A DNA stretch of 64,000 bases from Aphanomyces cochlioides. Lineage: Eukaryota; Oomycota; Saprolegniomycetes; Saprolegniales; Verrucalvaceae. Both the position numbers and the translations under genes were made by a program. Shown piece by piece: positions 50,398 to 60,969 of this stretch. The stretch covers positions 248,001 to 312,000 of the forward strand of contig JAHQRK010000006.1 of NCBI GenBank assembly GCA_019828595.1, given 5' to 3'. The notes below the pieces were generated by a model. The model was not told where the DNA came from. It worked only from the letters and a program-made list of their open reading frames with translations, and searched no databases. The stretch's first letter is position 1; each line of letters opens with the position of its first letter.

Positions 50398-53300
50398 CTA
50401 AGCAAATGAAACTTTTCTTGTAAACTTCAATCTCTTGCTTACCTTTTGTGTCTTAGTGTTAATGTCGATTGAACAACATTCGCTTAGATCAAATTCCATT
50501 GATTCACCATTATACATCTTCACATACTTTTCGAGAGGATTTTCTTTAAGAAGCTTTCCAGGAATACCCTTCATACGAATATGATGTCCCTCAACATCAT
50601 TACCATCGCAAGATAGCACATTCACATAGCTTTTTTTTCCTAAGAATATTGACTCCTTAGCATAAACCTCTCCTTTTGAACCTTCAAGACTAAAATCTGT
50701 ATGAAATTGCCCCATTTGCTTTCCAATTAGTTCTCTTCCATATTTTTCTTTAAAAGCGATTGCCAATTTTGGAACCCCATCACGATCAATCATCATCGAA
50801 TCTGTATCCTGATACCAAATGTTAGCTTTAATATCTTCTGCAAGACACATAACTTCATTCATAATATGTTTTGAAGAATCGAGTATCTGAACTCCAAGAT
50901 GAGCTGGTGAATAATGTTCATAGAGATATTTGTGTTCTTCAAATAATGCCAAATCATCAGTAATTGGCGTTCTTGAAATCATTTTATGAATCTTTCGTTT
51001 TGTTCGCTCTTTAATCTCGTCAGATCCTTTGACAAGTATCTTCTCTTTTACAATTGGTTTTTGAATTAGCTTTCCGTAAGCGCTATTGAGGAGCAATTTG
51101 ATTCCTTCTTGTAGAGGATTGCCTTCTTTTTTCAACTTAAGTCGTTCGTTGAATAATTCTTTTACTGCTTCTACTATCTTTGGATTAAAACCTTCATCCC
51201 AATAACAACCTTCAATTACCGTATATGTAGCATTTTGAAATTTTACAATATCTTCAAGAGCTTGCTTTCCAATAACCATTGTTTGTCCTATGATATCATT
51301 TGTAAAACCACGTGATCCATCTTGTTGAATACTTAAAAGTGGAAAACTTTGATGTTTTCCGATAGAGTTAAATCTAACTCGAGCAATGTAATAATCAGCA
51401 TTATTCGGAATTGTATCCTTAAAGAATTTTGCTTTACCTTTTACATAACCGCTTAATATTGATTGTCCTGATGGATATAGTGAAACAGCATCAAAATCCG
51501 ATAATTGATGTTTAATGTGATACTTCTTATTATCTCGAGTCATAACTCGTCCTCCAACAATAGCTTGTCTGATAAATCCCAGAACGATTCCATTTTGTTC
51601 ATAGCAACCATCAAAGCAACCTTGATTATGTTGAATTGCATAAGCAATTGATGGCATAGACATAAATCGATATACATCAATGTTGAAACGATTAATAAAC
51701 ATCATTCTGAAAGCTTCAAAACAAGTGTGAAGAACATCAACATCGCGATTACAATAATGTATAGCATACTTCTGGATATCGATTTGGTCTTCAATTACTG
51801 CACCGATCTTGTTTGCGTTGGCAATCATAGCTCCTTTGTCTTCAAATCCATTGAGATAGCTAAGCTTCCACATTGACTTGAAGTTGTTTTCATTTATGAA
51901 GTCATGAGGAAATGATTCTTTTTCTAAGTTAAGATCTTTGCTTGCATCCTTGAACATCTTTGGAAGATTTGCAAGTTTGCTATTAATAAAACTCATTGAG
52001 CATTTGACTACAAGTTCAGAGCTTTTATAAAAGCAATGAGCTTGCTTTAGTCGAGTTCCGCATTCTATCATATTGCTCTTTTGAGAAAAGCTTGTTACGT
52101 GTTTCATTAGAAAACGCAAATCGAATCCAGCATTGTGAGCCCAAAGTAAATTATGACTCTTTTCGGGAATTGACTCTAGAAATCGTTGAGCACAGTCAAA
52201 CCCATAAAAGTTTTGTGTTTCGCCTGTTGAATACAGCTTTCTAAATTTATACTTTAGGATCTTGAAAGATATGCAGTAGGCAACGTGCTCGTTATCATTA
52301 TTTACTAATGTTTCAAAATCGAAATAGATAACATTAAAGTTGATTATTTCTTCATATTGTTTAGTGTATTTATTAATTACTTGATTGAAAGGCGATTGAC
52401 CAAATTTCATTGTACCATCAACACGTCCAATTTCTTTGAATGTATTCTCATCAAAGTCTTCTTCATATAATGAATCAACTTTTTGATACTCATTGTTAAG
52501 TAGTTTAGGAACATTACTTTGAGTAATAGGAATAAGTAATTTATCTCTGTTGTGATATAAATGTGAAATGACTTCAAAACTGTCAAGAAACTTGATTCGT
52601 TTTGAATTATAACTAACTCGTCCGTGATGAAGTATAAATTCAGTCGATCCTTCTATTTTTACAATTTCTGGATTATTAAGAGCTGTTAGAGTGATTTTAG
52701 TTTCTTTAATAGCAAATACGTGTTTTGGCGTTACTCCAAGACGAATTACATTGTTACTATGAGGTCCATAATTATTAATATTATAACTTTTAACTCCATT
52801 ATTGTTTTTATAGGTTTTTACTTCCAATCTTAACTTAAACTTTTCTGCTATTTTTTTAAACAAATTAGTTGTAATACCTGAATGAAACATTAGTTGCTTA
52901 ATTTTATTAACAATGACTTTTGAAACTCCTCCTTGCTCAAGAGCATATAGAAAGCATGGAATTTCTGATTCTTTTGGAAGACCATTTGGTGATTCAGGAT
53001 ATACTTGAAATTGGTCAAGTAAATAATCTGCTTTTGTTAAATAACGGAAAAAGTTTTTGCGAGATGATCTGGATTGCTTTGGATCTTCAATCCATTCTAA
53101 CGTTATCATTGTTGTTGGAAGAATGTTAAGATCAACATCAGCTCCGGATGTGTATTCATTATTTTCAGTTATATAAAGATTTTCAATATTTACTTGATTA
53201 GAATTCAAATGATACGTTCGAAGAGTTGATCCATCTATATCCAGAAAATGAACTAATAAGTTTTTGTCGGCAGGAGCAATGATGTTTGGACGAATTCGCT

Positions 53301-53571
53301 TAAATTGTTCAAGAAGCAAAGTTGTTGTTTGATAACTGTTAACCTTCTTTAATGCTTTGAAATCACTTAATTGTGATTTAGCTTTATACATCTTAAAGAC
53401 TGATGCAATTTTAGTCTGAGAGTCAGCTTTACGTTGTGGTTGATTTAGGATTTCTTGGATCTTGGATATTTTCATATCCCATCTAACGGGGAGACCAAGT
53501 GATTTAGCCTGTTGATAGACTACTGACTTGGCTCTAGTTGCTTTAATTGCATTATTAGCTTTTGAAGACAT
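50398..53571 (-). CDS. Protein-primed family B DNA polymerase (pPolB)
   Basis: A 1057-residue protein. The exonuclease motifs are YFDFETL (Exo I, about 417), LLWAHNAGFDLRFL (Exo II, about 477) and YCNRDVDVLH (Exo III, about 607). Polymerase motifs are SDFDAVSLYPSG (A, about 692), LLLNSAYGKL (B, about 825) and WYQDTDSMM (C, about 920). The insertions and overall order are those of protein-primed B-type polymerases of Polintons, virophage relatives and PLVs. The N-terminal 400 residues are less conserved and begin with a Lys-rich, SAP-like helix pattern. It would replicate the linear genome with a terminal protein primer. Fully open. Confidence 0.92.
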   Translation of the reverse strand: MSSKANNAIKATRAKSVVYQQAKSLGLPVRWDMKISKIQEILNQPQRKADSQTKIASVFKMYKAKSQLSDFKALKKVNSYQTTTLLLEQFKRIRPNIIAPADKNLLVHFLDIDGSTLRTYHLNSNQVNIENLYITENNEYTSGADVDLNILPTTMITLEWIEDPKQSRSSRKNFFRYLTKADYLLDQFQVYPESPNGLPKESEIPCFLYALEQGGVSKVIVNKIKQLMFHSGITTNLFKKIAEKFKLRLEVKTYKNNNGVKSYNINNYGPHSNNVIRLGVTPKHVFAIKETKITLTALNNPEIVKIEGSTEFILHHGRVSYNSKRIKFLDSFEVISHLYHNRDKLLIPITQSNVPKLLNNEYQKVDSLYEEDFDENTFKEIGRVDGTMKFGQSPFNQVINKYTKQYEEIINFNVIYFDFETLVNNDNEHVAYCISFKILKYKFRKLYSTGETQNFYGFDCAQRFLESIPEKSHNLLWAHNAGFDLRFLMKHVTSFSQKSNMIECGTRLKQAHCFYKSSELVVKCSMSFINSKLANLPKMFKDASKDLNLEKESFPHDFINENNFKSMWKLSYLNGFEDKGAMIANANKIGAVIEDQIDIQKYAIHYCNRDVDVLHTCFEAFRMMFINRFNIDVYRFMSMPSIAYAIQHNQGCFDGCYEQNGIVLGFIRQAIVGGRVMTRDNKKYHIKHQLSDFDAVSLYPSGQSILSGYVKGKAKFFKDTIPNNADYYIARVRFNSIGKHQSFPLLSIQQDGSRGFTNDIIGQTMVIGKQALEDIVKFQNATYTVIEGCYWDEGFNPKIVEAVKELFNERLKLKKEGNPLQEGIKLLLNSAYGKLIQKPIVKEKILVKGSDEIKERTKRKIHKMISRTPITDDLALFEEHKYLYEHYSPAHLGVQILDSSKHIMNEVMCLAEDIKANIWYQDTDSMMIDRDGVPKLAIAFKEKYGRELIGKQMGQFHTDFSLEGSKGEVYAKESIFLGKKSYVNVLSCDGNDVEGHHIRMKGIPGKLLKENPLEKYVKMYNGESMEFDLSECCSIDINTKTQKVSKRLKFTRKVSFA

Positions 53572-53687
53572 AATTTTTCAGATCTATATAATTACAATTT
53601 TTCTTTCAAGATCAAATTGTTTTTCTTGAAGATGTATATGAGTTGGAATAAAAAAATATAGCTTAGAAAATATCAAAATTCTGTGTC

Positions 53688-53843
53688 TTAAACATTGATT
53701 TGTCTTAACAAATTAACTTCTCTTTTGTAGTGATTTCTAGCATTAATTCGATCCAAGATGCGTTGTTGATGTTTGTAGTAATAATCGTGATTCACCTGAA
53801 CTCTTGGTTTTTTGTCTTCGGGTGATTTCTTTGGTGGAGCCAT
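53688..53843 (-). CDS. Small basic viral protein
   Basis: A 51-residue protein, MAPPKKSPEDKKPRVQVNHD, followed by YYYKHQQRILDRINAR. The K/P-rich start and Y-Y-x-K-x-x-x-R-I-L helix recall small basic proteins of phages and large DNA viruses, often annotated as unknown. It is the last gene at the right side of the viral block. Confidence 0.5.
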   Translation of the reverse strand: MAPPKKSPEDKKPRVQVNHDYYYKHQQRILDRINARNHYKREVNLLRQINV

Positions 53844-53860
53844 TTGTGATTATTTGTTGT

Positions 53861-54160
53861 ATTATACTATAAATAATTATTGTTCAAGATCAAATGAATT
53901 TTAAAATTTTCTGTATGAAGGTCAAGATTATGCTGGTGATGCAAAATGCTTTGAGTGGTGATCATTTTGCCTTTGGACACTTCCACAAGTGTTAATTGTG
54001 TTTTTTGCTCGAGGGTGTCTCTAGCGTATGGTTGTGGAAATGGGTGAGAATCCATTCTTAGCTAATGGATGATGCCTTACTAATGCTTCTCGTCATGAGA
54101 ATTTTGAAGTGGCCACGATATACCTTTAACAGCTATTACTTTGGTCGACGATAGACTTAC
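53861..54160. other. Right border region of the virus
   Basis: AT-rich viral sequence gives way to host-like sequence somewhere between 53860 and about 54135. No inverted copy of the left end and no target duplication could be identified. The intron-like start GTAAGT at 54155-54160 marks the end of the lipase fragment. Confidence 0.4.
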
Positions 54161-54580
54161 CAGTGGTGCCGCCAAAACTATGGCCAAGCAAGTGGACAGG
54201 ATGTTCCTATAGAGCTCACTTAGTTAACGACCTTAAGGTCACCTCTACCTCGCTCCACTTGGGATGAGCGGCTTCATACGTCGCACCGTAGCGATGGTGG
54301 CCTAAACCACAGTGTTTAGCCGGGTGGTTTCATTGGAAATCCAACCATATTTGCAAGAATGGGCCTCGCCATAGTCAACACGACCTCCATAGAGCTGATA
54401 GAATGCTTCGCAAGCGCGATCGTGGTCGGATGAGACTTTGCCGACAATGATATGGTTGGGGTTTATCTCAGCGATTTCATCTCGGGGCCAGTAACACGGG
54501 AAGAGATGAAAGAGCGGGGTTTTCAGCCCCCAGCCAAAGATGCCATGGATTAGCACTACTGGATCGCGCGTTGCATGCAT
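54161..54580 (-). pseudogene. Truncated paralogue of the lipase gene
   Basis: The first exons of the lipase are present: RDPVVLIHGIFGWG at 54570, SDHDRACEAFYQLYGGRVDY, then in other frames the AAHP segment and HLLGHSFGGTT ending at a GTAAGT. The remaining two thirds of the gene are absent; instead the viral region follows within 300 bp. The host copy at 35054-36698 shows what is missing. Either a rearrangement or the viral insertion removed the 3' part. Confidence 0.75.
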
Positions 54581-55369
54581 TTCAAATCAAGGAATGCTTC
54601 CAGGGGAGTCGCTTCACGCTTTGTTGGATCATCATCCGCTGTCCTGCGCGAGACGAACTGCCGATCAATGGATTTCGACACAGACGACAGAAACAGGATA
54701 TCATTCACTACGACGACTATATACATACTTTAACAAAGTATAATCTATTTTATCCGGATAACAGCATTTCAAGAAGTCAACAGGATATGACGCTTTGGGT
54801 CGTCGTGGCTGTCGTGGCAGGTGTTGTGTGTGCAGTTGTAAGTTGGACTTAATCTTAAGTCGATACGCTTTTCTCTTGGAATTACCGCATAAAGGTCAGC
54901 AGTGCATTGGCATGGGGGAATTAGGCTGACTGGAGTACCTTGCCTGGTGGACGATTGTCACGACACCCAGACAAAAGGCCACATAAAAGCCAACTTTACA
55001 GTTAGTTAACCGAAGCCATGACATCCTCGCTGTCATAACCAATGCAGCCAACCAAATTGCACTGGAAATTGACAAAATGTGCTCTACGGTAAACTTTACT
55101 ATTTTACGCTAACTTTACCTATGTACGTTAAGTTTACTGTATAGTATACAGCTTGACGTCAAGTTATCCATTCGATCTTGTGCTTTTTCTCGAAGTTCAA
55201 CCGCGACATACAAATTCCAAATGTAATTTGGTTGTGGCCATTGAATCAAATCGATCTTGGTTAAAGTATCGATTTGAAATAGAACTGAAAAGGATCATTT
55301 TATCTTGTAGTTTGTAAAAGAATCTAATCGACGGTTTCACCGAGAGAAATGATTGGTGCGTACGATCAA
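54581..55369. other. Intergenic, no gene recognised
   Basis: No supported gene. Contains a short run of TTTACC/TTTACT words near 55085-55140, possibly a simple degenerate repeat. Confidence 0.45.
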
Positions 55370-55880
55370 CCATGAAAAGCGCGGGGTTTTGGTCAGAACA
55401 CGATTTAGAATTGCAGAGTCAAGTGCCGCTTGATTGGGAAATTCCCCGGACCGCAGAGCAGAAAGTGCTGGCAGTGAATGCAGAACGCCTCGGTTGGACG
55501 CTGTGAAGATGCCATTCGTGGTGGAGCATGTGCTGACGACCGAGGTCTGTTCGTCATACCAAAGTTATGCAATTGGCCCTCAAGCAACAAGTCGACGTCG
55601 TGCGGCCGCTTGGCGGGTTAACTCAACGGGGATTACTCATGTCGTGTTCTCCACGACACCCATCGCAACGTAAGGAACGCATCGTTAGCGTTTGTCAACG
55701 CTCCTGTGTATGTATGAATTTTGCATGTGCGCGATGAGGATGATTTTTTCCCTTAAACATTCGCAGTGTTTTTGCCGACAGCGAGAGCTGGAAGAGGCGC
55801 AATACTTCCTTGGATGTCTGAGCGCATTTTTTGCATGTTGTATGTTTGCTTCGTTTGCATTTACTGGTGTACCTTGATGA
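55370..55880 (+). CDS. Possible small multi-exon gene with Cys-rich hydrophobic C-terminus
   Basis: An ATG at 55370 opens MKSAGFWSEHDLELQSQVPL. Further downstream a plausible 3' exon after a GTAAGG...GCAG intron (about 55671-55767) reads CFCRQRELEEAQYFLGCLSA and ends in a hydrophobic FFACCMFASFAFTGVP with stop at about 55879. The middle exons are unclear. A small membrane-anchored protein is possible. Low certainty. Confidence 0.3.
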
Positions 55881-56208
55881 TCAACTCATGCGCGTCGTTT
55901 GAACCCTAGGGTGATGAAACGACAAACATTATCCATTCTTCTATCTGAGTACCTCATGCATATTTATCTTGCACACCCTGAAGCCAAAACTTTGGATCAT
56001 TCTCAAAACGAGAGCAACGTCGGCTCAGCGACACAAGACTGATGCGTCTGTTCTGACGGATTTATCTCGCCTATTCATGAAAGTGTAGTTCTCCCGACAA
56101 AAGTTTACATGAAACCCACACAGCAAATCCGATTATTCGTCGCCTTCAAAGCAGTCTCTGAGTGTAAAGACAGACGCGTCGAGGCGCAAGATCTCAGCAA
56201 TTAGGATT
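55881..56208. other. Intergenic, nothing recognised
   Basis: No coding or RNA signal supported. Confidence 0.45.
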
Positions 56209-56487
56209 CTACACATCGTTCCACATCAAAACAGTCGAGCCACTTGAAGTTTCTTCTACGATATGCTCCATCAGCACTGTCAATATCCCCGCGGTTGTCG
56301 TGAAGTTGCCTGTAGGTTCCACATAGCGGTGTAATCCACTCTCAAATCTCAACCTTGGAACCAAGCGCACAGGGAATCTCAATGTCAAGGCCAGAGGGAG
56401 AATTCTCACTCCATCGTCTCGCAGCTCGTCCTCTATGTGCAATTCCCCTTTTCCTCCGCCGGTTGACATCGTTTTACCATCCATCAT
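56209..56487 (-). CDS. Hypothetical 92-residue protein
   Basis: The frame contains STGGGKGELHIEDELRDDGV and RFPVRLVPRLRFESGLHRYV and ends in STVLMWNDV. Composition is that of a normal protein, but no family was recognised. An alternative start is the ATG of MSTGGGKG. It may be one exon of a larger gene. Confidence 0.35.
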   Translation of the reverse strand: MMDGKTMSTGGGKGELHIEDELRDDGVRILPLALTLRFPVRLVPRLRFESGLHRYVEPTGNFTTTAGILTVLMEHIVEETSSGSTVLMWNDV

Positions 56488-56723
56488 AGTCCAAATAAAG
56501 AATGGTTAGGTATCGACACCAAATTGGTATCACATTGAAGCTAGCAGCTCCATGTAACGCCGAGTCCATCTATCTTTAATCCAATATCCAATGCAGCTCA
56601 AGTATCACCATCGTTGGTCGGCCATATTGGCCATCTTTGACGGGTGGAACCAACGGCTAAAAATACAATTCAAGGCTAGCCTTTCAAGCGACCCCACTTT
56701 TCAATTTGAAATCAACCTCAATC

Positions 56724-58948
56724 ATGCTCTCTTTCTTCGGTTTGACGTCCGCCTCGCCGGCCAAGCCTGCCGCTGCACAACAGCAGCCAGCCCAGAAACA
56801 AGAACAGAAAAATACCCAACCCGCCAAGCCAAACACGGCTCAAAAAGCAAAAAATACACAAGAAGTCAAGCCAGTGACGCCTCAACAAGCTGCCAAGCAA
56901 GATCAAAAACCAGCCAAGACTCAAGATGACAAACAAAAACAACAACAACAACCAAAACAACAGCAGCAAAAGAATGCCACTGCTCCAGCCAAGCAGTCAG
57001 AAACTCCAAAAGAAAACCAAACATCCAAGGCTGCACCTGTCCAACAACCGACCAAGATGAAGCCAATGACTCCAGCCCAGCAACTCGAGATGCAACAAAT
57101 TCTCAACATCTTAATTGATGATGCTGGGAAAGACTGGAAGCCTCGCGACAAGACCAACAAGCAACCACAGCAAAAGCCAGCTCCCAAGCAAGCCCAAAAG
57201 ACGCCAAAGGCCCAAGCTCCAAAGCCTCAAGATGCCAAAGCGTCCAAGGCCAGTCAAAAGTCGACCAAGTCGATAGCTCCAGTTCAACAAGTCCAGAAGA
57301 CAGCTCCTGCTCTAACTCGCAAGGTCTCGATGTCTCCAGCTCAACTCCAAGAACAAAAAGAAATTCTCAACATTTTGATTGACGAAGACTGGACACCTCC
57401 TGCCAAGACTGCCAAGACTCAAACCAAACAAGCCAACCAAAAGCCAACTACAAGACCTGGTTCTGCCAAGCCAAAGCAAAACACTCCAGCCAAAACAGCG
57501 ACGACCCAGTCCCCTTCTGCGACCCAGAAGAAGGCCCAAACCCACTCCTATCCCAAGCTATCCCTGTCTCCAGCCCAACAACTCGAGATGCAACAAATCC
57601 TCAACATCTTGATTGATGATACTGGCAAAGACTGGAAGCCTCGCAACAAGACTGTGAAACCCCACGTTTTCTCAAAACGAGGCAGCCAGAAGCTCAAGAG
57701 CCGACCAACTTCGGCCACACCCAAGCAAAAGACCCCAACCCAGAAAGCCTCCACTCAGAGCCCTCCTCCCCAAACATCTTCGGCTTCTACTCCCCGACCC
57801 GCTCCCAAGATGACTTTGACTCCAGCTCAACAAGTCGAGATGCAACAAATTCTCAATATTCTCATTGACGATGCTGGCAAAGACTGGAAGCCTCGCAACA
57901 AGAGTAAGTCGACTTCGACTTCATCTGGACAACTTATACTGTCCGTAGGCGCTCCTAAGCAACCACTTCAAAAGACTGCTGCTAAGAAACAAGGCTGCAA
58001 ACCCGCAAAGTCAACTCCAGCTCAAAAACCCACAGCTCAAAAGGCTGCAACTCCCAAGGCCGCCACACCAAACGCTCCTGCTCAGCAGACCCAAAAGGCT
58101 GCTCCCACCAAACCTGCTAAGCTCTCATTGACTCCAGCTCAACAACTCGAAATGCAGCAAATCCTCAATATCTTGATTGACGATGCTGGTAAAGACTGGA
58201 AGCCACGTGAAAAGAAGGGTATGTCCATTTGATGTCTATTGACTCTAACGTTGGAATTTGAATAGCTTCCCCACAAAAGCCTTCCGTCAAGGTCGCTGGC
58301 AAGAAGACAGTGCAAAAGTCCCATGCCAAGCAGGCGCCGCAAAAGAAGGCTGCCACTCAAACCAAACCTTCAACACCGAAGAAGTCCACCGTGACTGCTA
58401 CTAAACCTCTCCACCGTCGTCGATCTCTCACGGATGCTCAGAAACGTGAAAAGCGTGCTATCATGGAAATCCTCCTCGAGCCATACGAGTATGTCCCAGC
58501 TCCCGTCCGTCCTCGCAGCTCCACCGTCCAGCTCAATGCCGAGTTGGATCACAAAGTGGGCAATGTCGTCGTGGTCTCCAATCAGCCTGTCGACGCGAGC
58601 GAAGATTTGAGCGGATTTGAGACCATCAAGTCTCGACGCACCAACTTCCAAGAGAAGAAGCAGTTCCGTCAAGAGATCGGTGACATTATGTCCATCTTGA
58701 TCGACTGGACGGAGCCTCTTCCAAAGAAGCAAGCCAAGCAGACGCCAAAGAAGAAGACTCCACAAAAGGCTCCAACCCCAACCAAGACCCAAACACCCAC
58801 AAAATCAGCGGCTCAAACCCCAACAAAGCCTCAAACTCCTACCAAGGCTCAAGCTACAAAGACACAGACAGCCCAACAGCAAAAAGCTCCTCCTGCTTCG
58901 ACTCACATCCAAGCAAACAAGAACCAACGCGCTAAGCTCAGTACTTAG
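56724..58948 (+). CDS. Repeat protein with I-L-I-D-D helical motifs in a K/Q/A/P-rich chain
   Basis: Two exons, 56724-58218 and 58266-58948 (47-nt intron, GTATGT...ATAG), coding 725 residues. It starts MLSFFGLTSASPAKPAAAQ, with no clear signal peptide. Five near-identical units read TPAQQLEMQQILNILIDDAG then K-D-W-K-P-R, spaced about 75-110 residues apart by low-complexity K/Q/T/P/A linkers. Two divergent units follow in exon 2 (REKRAIMEILLEP and EIGDIMSILIDWTEP). The linkers are histone-H1-like in composition. The repeated amphipathic helix suggests a multivalent docking peptide; the partner is unknown. Not a recognised family. Confidence 0.75.
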
Positions 58949-58979
58949 ACATTTTAGCTCATCATATCGCAATGAACAG

Positions 58980-59589
58980 AGTGTATTCTTCTTGCACATG
59001 CCTTGAGCTCTACTACATAGTATCTCGTGACCCAGGCAAACTCGCGCCGATGTAGAATAGACAGAAGAGTTCGGCAGCGAAGCTATCCCGATGAAGTAGA
59101 ATTCAGCATCAATCGGCTCCTGCATTTTCGTACAAGTAACAGGAAAAAGGAATCCTTACACGAATGCGGTGGGCGGACCACATGTCTAATCGAACCGTGG
59201 CCAGGAACCAAGTTGCGATGGTTCGCTTTGGACAATACTGCTCCTTCCAGTGAAATGATTCGACATTTTCTCGAACTGTCTTTGTGACTATAACTCTGTC
59301 GGAGAGAGTAGTGCGGTGCGCAAAGCCTCTCTTCAGTGCATCTCGTTTGCCGTTCAAACTTATCTTTGTGTTGACTAAGCGCATCCATTTTCGCCTCATT
59401 TTCGCCGAATTCTTCGTCTCCACCGCGTACTGCATGGTGGAGCATGAAGATTCACGTAGAAGAAGTACGCTGTAGAGTGCCCAAGTGCTCCTGTGGACCA
59501 TCAAGACAGGTGAGATACACTTGCTGGCCGTTCATTGCCATGCCTCCAATCTCCAGGAATTCCTTATTCAAGTACACTATTTTGCTCAT
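58980..59589 (-). CDS. Multi-exon gene of unknown function, tentative model
   Basis: The ATG at 59589 opens MSKIVYLNKEFLEIGGMAMN and continues QQVYLTCLDGPQEHLGTLQ. Short introns (GTACTT...GCAG; GTTTGA...ACAG; GTAAGG...GCAG) would link this to GGDEEFGENEAKMDALSQHK, then TKTVRENVESFHWKEQYCPK, then EPIDAEFYFIGIASLPN. The 3' end near 58950-59000 is unclear. No family recognised. It is convergent with the repeat-protein gene. Confidence 0.4.
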
Positions 59590-59599
59590 ATTAAATACA

Positions 59600-60150
59600 A
59601 AAAGTCAGTCAAATTAAATTAACCTTGACGATTATGATAAAACCGCTATATATTGTGCGTTTCAATCAAAATTGTGAGGAACGGTTTGAATCCCGAATCG
59701 ATTCCGAATCGAACGGGCATATCTGATTGGCTAAAATTCCAAATATCAACTCAATCAGCCAATCAAAGTCGAGTTGTAACCAAATTCACGCAAAACACAC
59801 CTGACACACATGAAATTGGTTTGACTTCAGTACCGTCAAATCGATTTGAAAATGAATTCGATTTTGGTCAAAACTACAAATTTTGTTGAAAATGACAATA
59901 CTGAGCGATAATATAATTCAAAAATGTTTTTCATATTCAATACTCAACTTTACTTACATTTACCAAGATATTGTAAAGTAAATGGGAAATTTAATTCATT
60001 ATCTTTATAATAATTTTTTTTTAGCATTTGTATGTACTTATGATGATTCGCTAATTTGAACGAGACAGTAACGTCTTTACTCCATTGCGATGTCACGTTT
60101 TGACGGAAGAGAGAGAATTTGCAAGATTGGGCGGCGGCAGTGTCGATCTT
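59600..60150. other. Intergenic AT-rich region
   Basis: No gene recognised. It is the shared upstream region of a minus-strand gene (59589) and a plus-strand gene (60152), so promoter elements of both are expected here, but none could be pinpointed. Confidence 0.5.
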
Positions 60151-60151
60151 C

Positions 60152-60968
60152 ATGCTCTTTGTGCATCTCGTCAAGCTCCCGCGGACAAGTTCGCTCCTTT
60201 TGCGTCCTCCTGTTGCTCCGACGATTCCATCCAATGAGACTGAAACGCCAGTAAGCGAGGAAGTCAATACGGAGCCGACTCTGGAACCCACGAAGATCGC
60301 ATCCATTCCATTTGACCCATCCTCCCCATACGTACTCGATGATCTGCTACCGGTACTTGTTTCCACAAGCGGCAGCATGCATCTGACAGGACTCGTAGGA
60401 CTCGTCGGACAATTTGATGGCCTTGTGGGACGAACAAGACGCTGTTGAATTTGAATACGCACGGGATTCCTACTCGGCAATTCGGCGTCTCTCAGACCTC
60501 GTTGAGATGGAACAACTCCTTGTGCCACCACCGCGTATTCGCGCCCGAACACTGTCGTGGTCACCAGAGGCTACACCTGAAGAAACCGTACGTGATATCT
60601 TTGGTACCATTTCTTTTACCTGCGACTGCGTGTAGGCCTCGTCTGTTGCTGCGAACATCTTGCGACGGAAATCCGACGCGACGATCACTCCAAGCGAAAT
60701 GGAATTTGTCGGCGTCCTGGATTCATTCCTCGTGACTGTCAAACGCATCTACGACGATCGGATCTTGAAAGACGTACCACGAAGTCATGTCGAAGGCGAT
60801 CTTCAAGCCATGCTTGAAGCCATTGAGCGCATCCGTCGAAAGTCGAGCGACGAAAGCCACAAATCGGCGACGTCGTTGGCCAAGAAGATGATCCACCAAG
60901 TGATCGAAGACGTCCATGGACTACAGCATTTTGGCGCGCAAGGCGAGTTGGAGTATGTTAAGTTATAA
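60152..60968 (+). CDS. Unknown protein, plus-strand member of a tail-to-tail paralogue pair
   Basis: Three exons, 60152-60352, 60399-60587 and 60636-60968, with introns of 46 and 48 nt, all in phase 0, coding 271 residues. A proline- and glutamate-rich N-terminus leads to SSDNLMALWDEQDAVEFEYA, then ITPSEMEFVGVLDSFLVTVK, IYDDRILKDVPRSHVEGDLQ and the end DVHGLQHFGAQGELEYVKL. The C-terminal 90 residues align with the end of the minus-strand neighbour (ESLYHFGKSGQMYYAIL). No known domain was recognised; mostly helical. The stop is 1 bp from the neighbour's stop. Confidence 0.7.
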
Positions 60969-60969
60969 A

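Larger units (their letters stand above)
39900..53860. mobile_element. Integrated Polinton-like virus (PLV/Maverick class)
   Basis: Between host genes lies a compact block, visibly AT-richer and nearly intron-free, with the hallmark gene set of Polinton-like viruses: pPolB, retroviral-type integrase, A32-like ATPase, major and minor capsid proteins and an adenain-like protease. Genes are closely packed on both strands. Outer limits are set by composition and by the first and last viral-like ORFs; terminal inverted repeats and the target duplication were not found by eye. The right flank contains a truncated lipase gene. Confidence 0.9.

Noticed and set aside
39850..54130. Terminal inverted repeats of the Polinton-like virus
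   Set aside because: Left (39.85-40.4 kb) and right (53.6-54.1 kb) sequences were compared by eye in both orientations; no convincing inverted match or 5-6 bp target duplication was found, so no ends are claimed.
56718..57754. Leu/Cys/Trp-rich ORFs antisense to the I-L-I-D-D repeat gene
   Set aside because: They mirror the K/Q/P-rich coding strand, lack starts in good context and show no domain.
57000..58200. CRISPR-like array in the repeat gene
   Set aside because: The repeats are coding, about 230-330 bp apart, in a eukaryotic gene with an intron; no short-repeat/unique-spacer structure.
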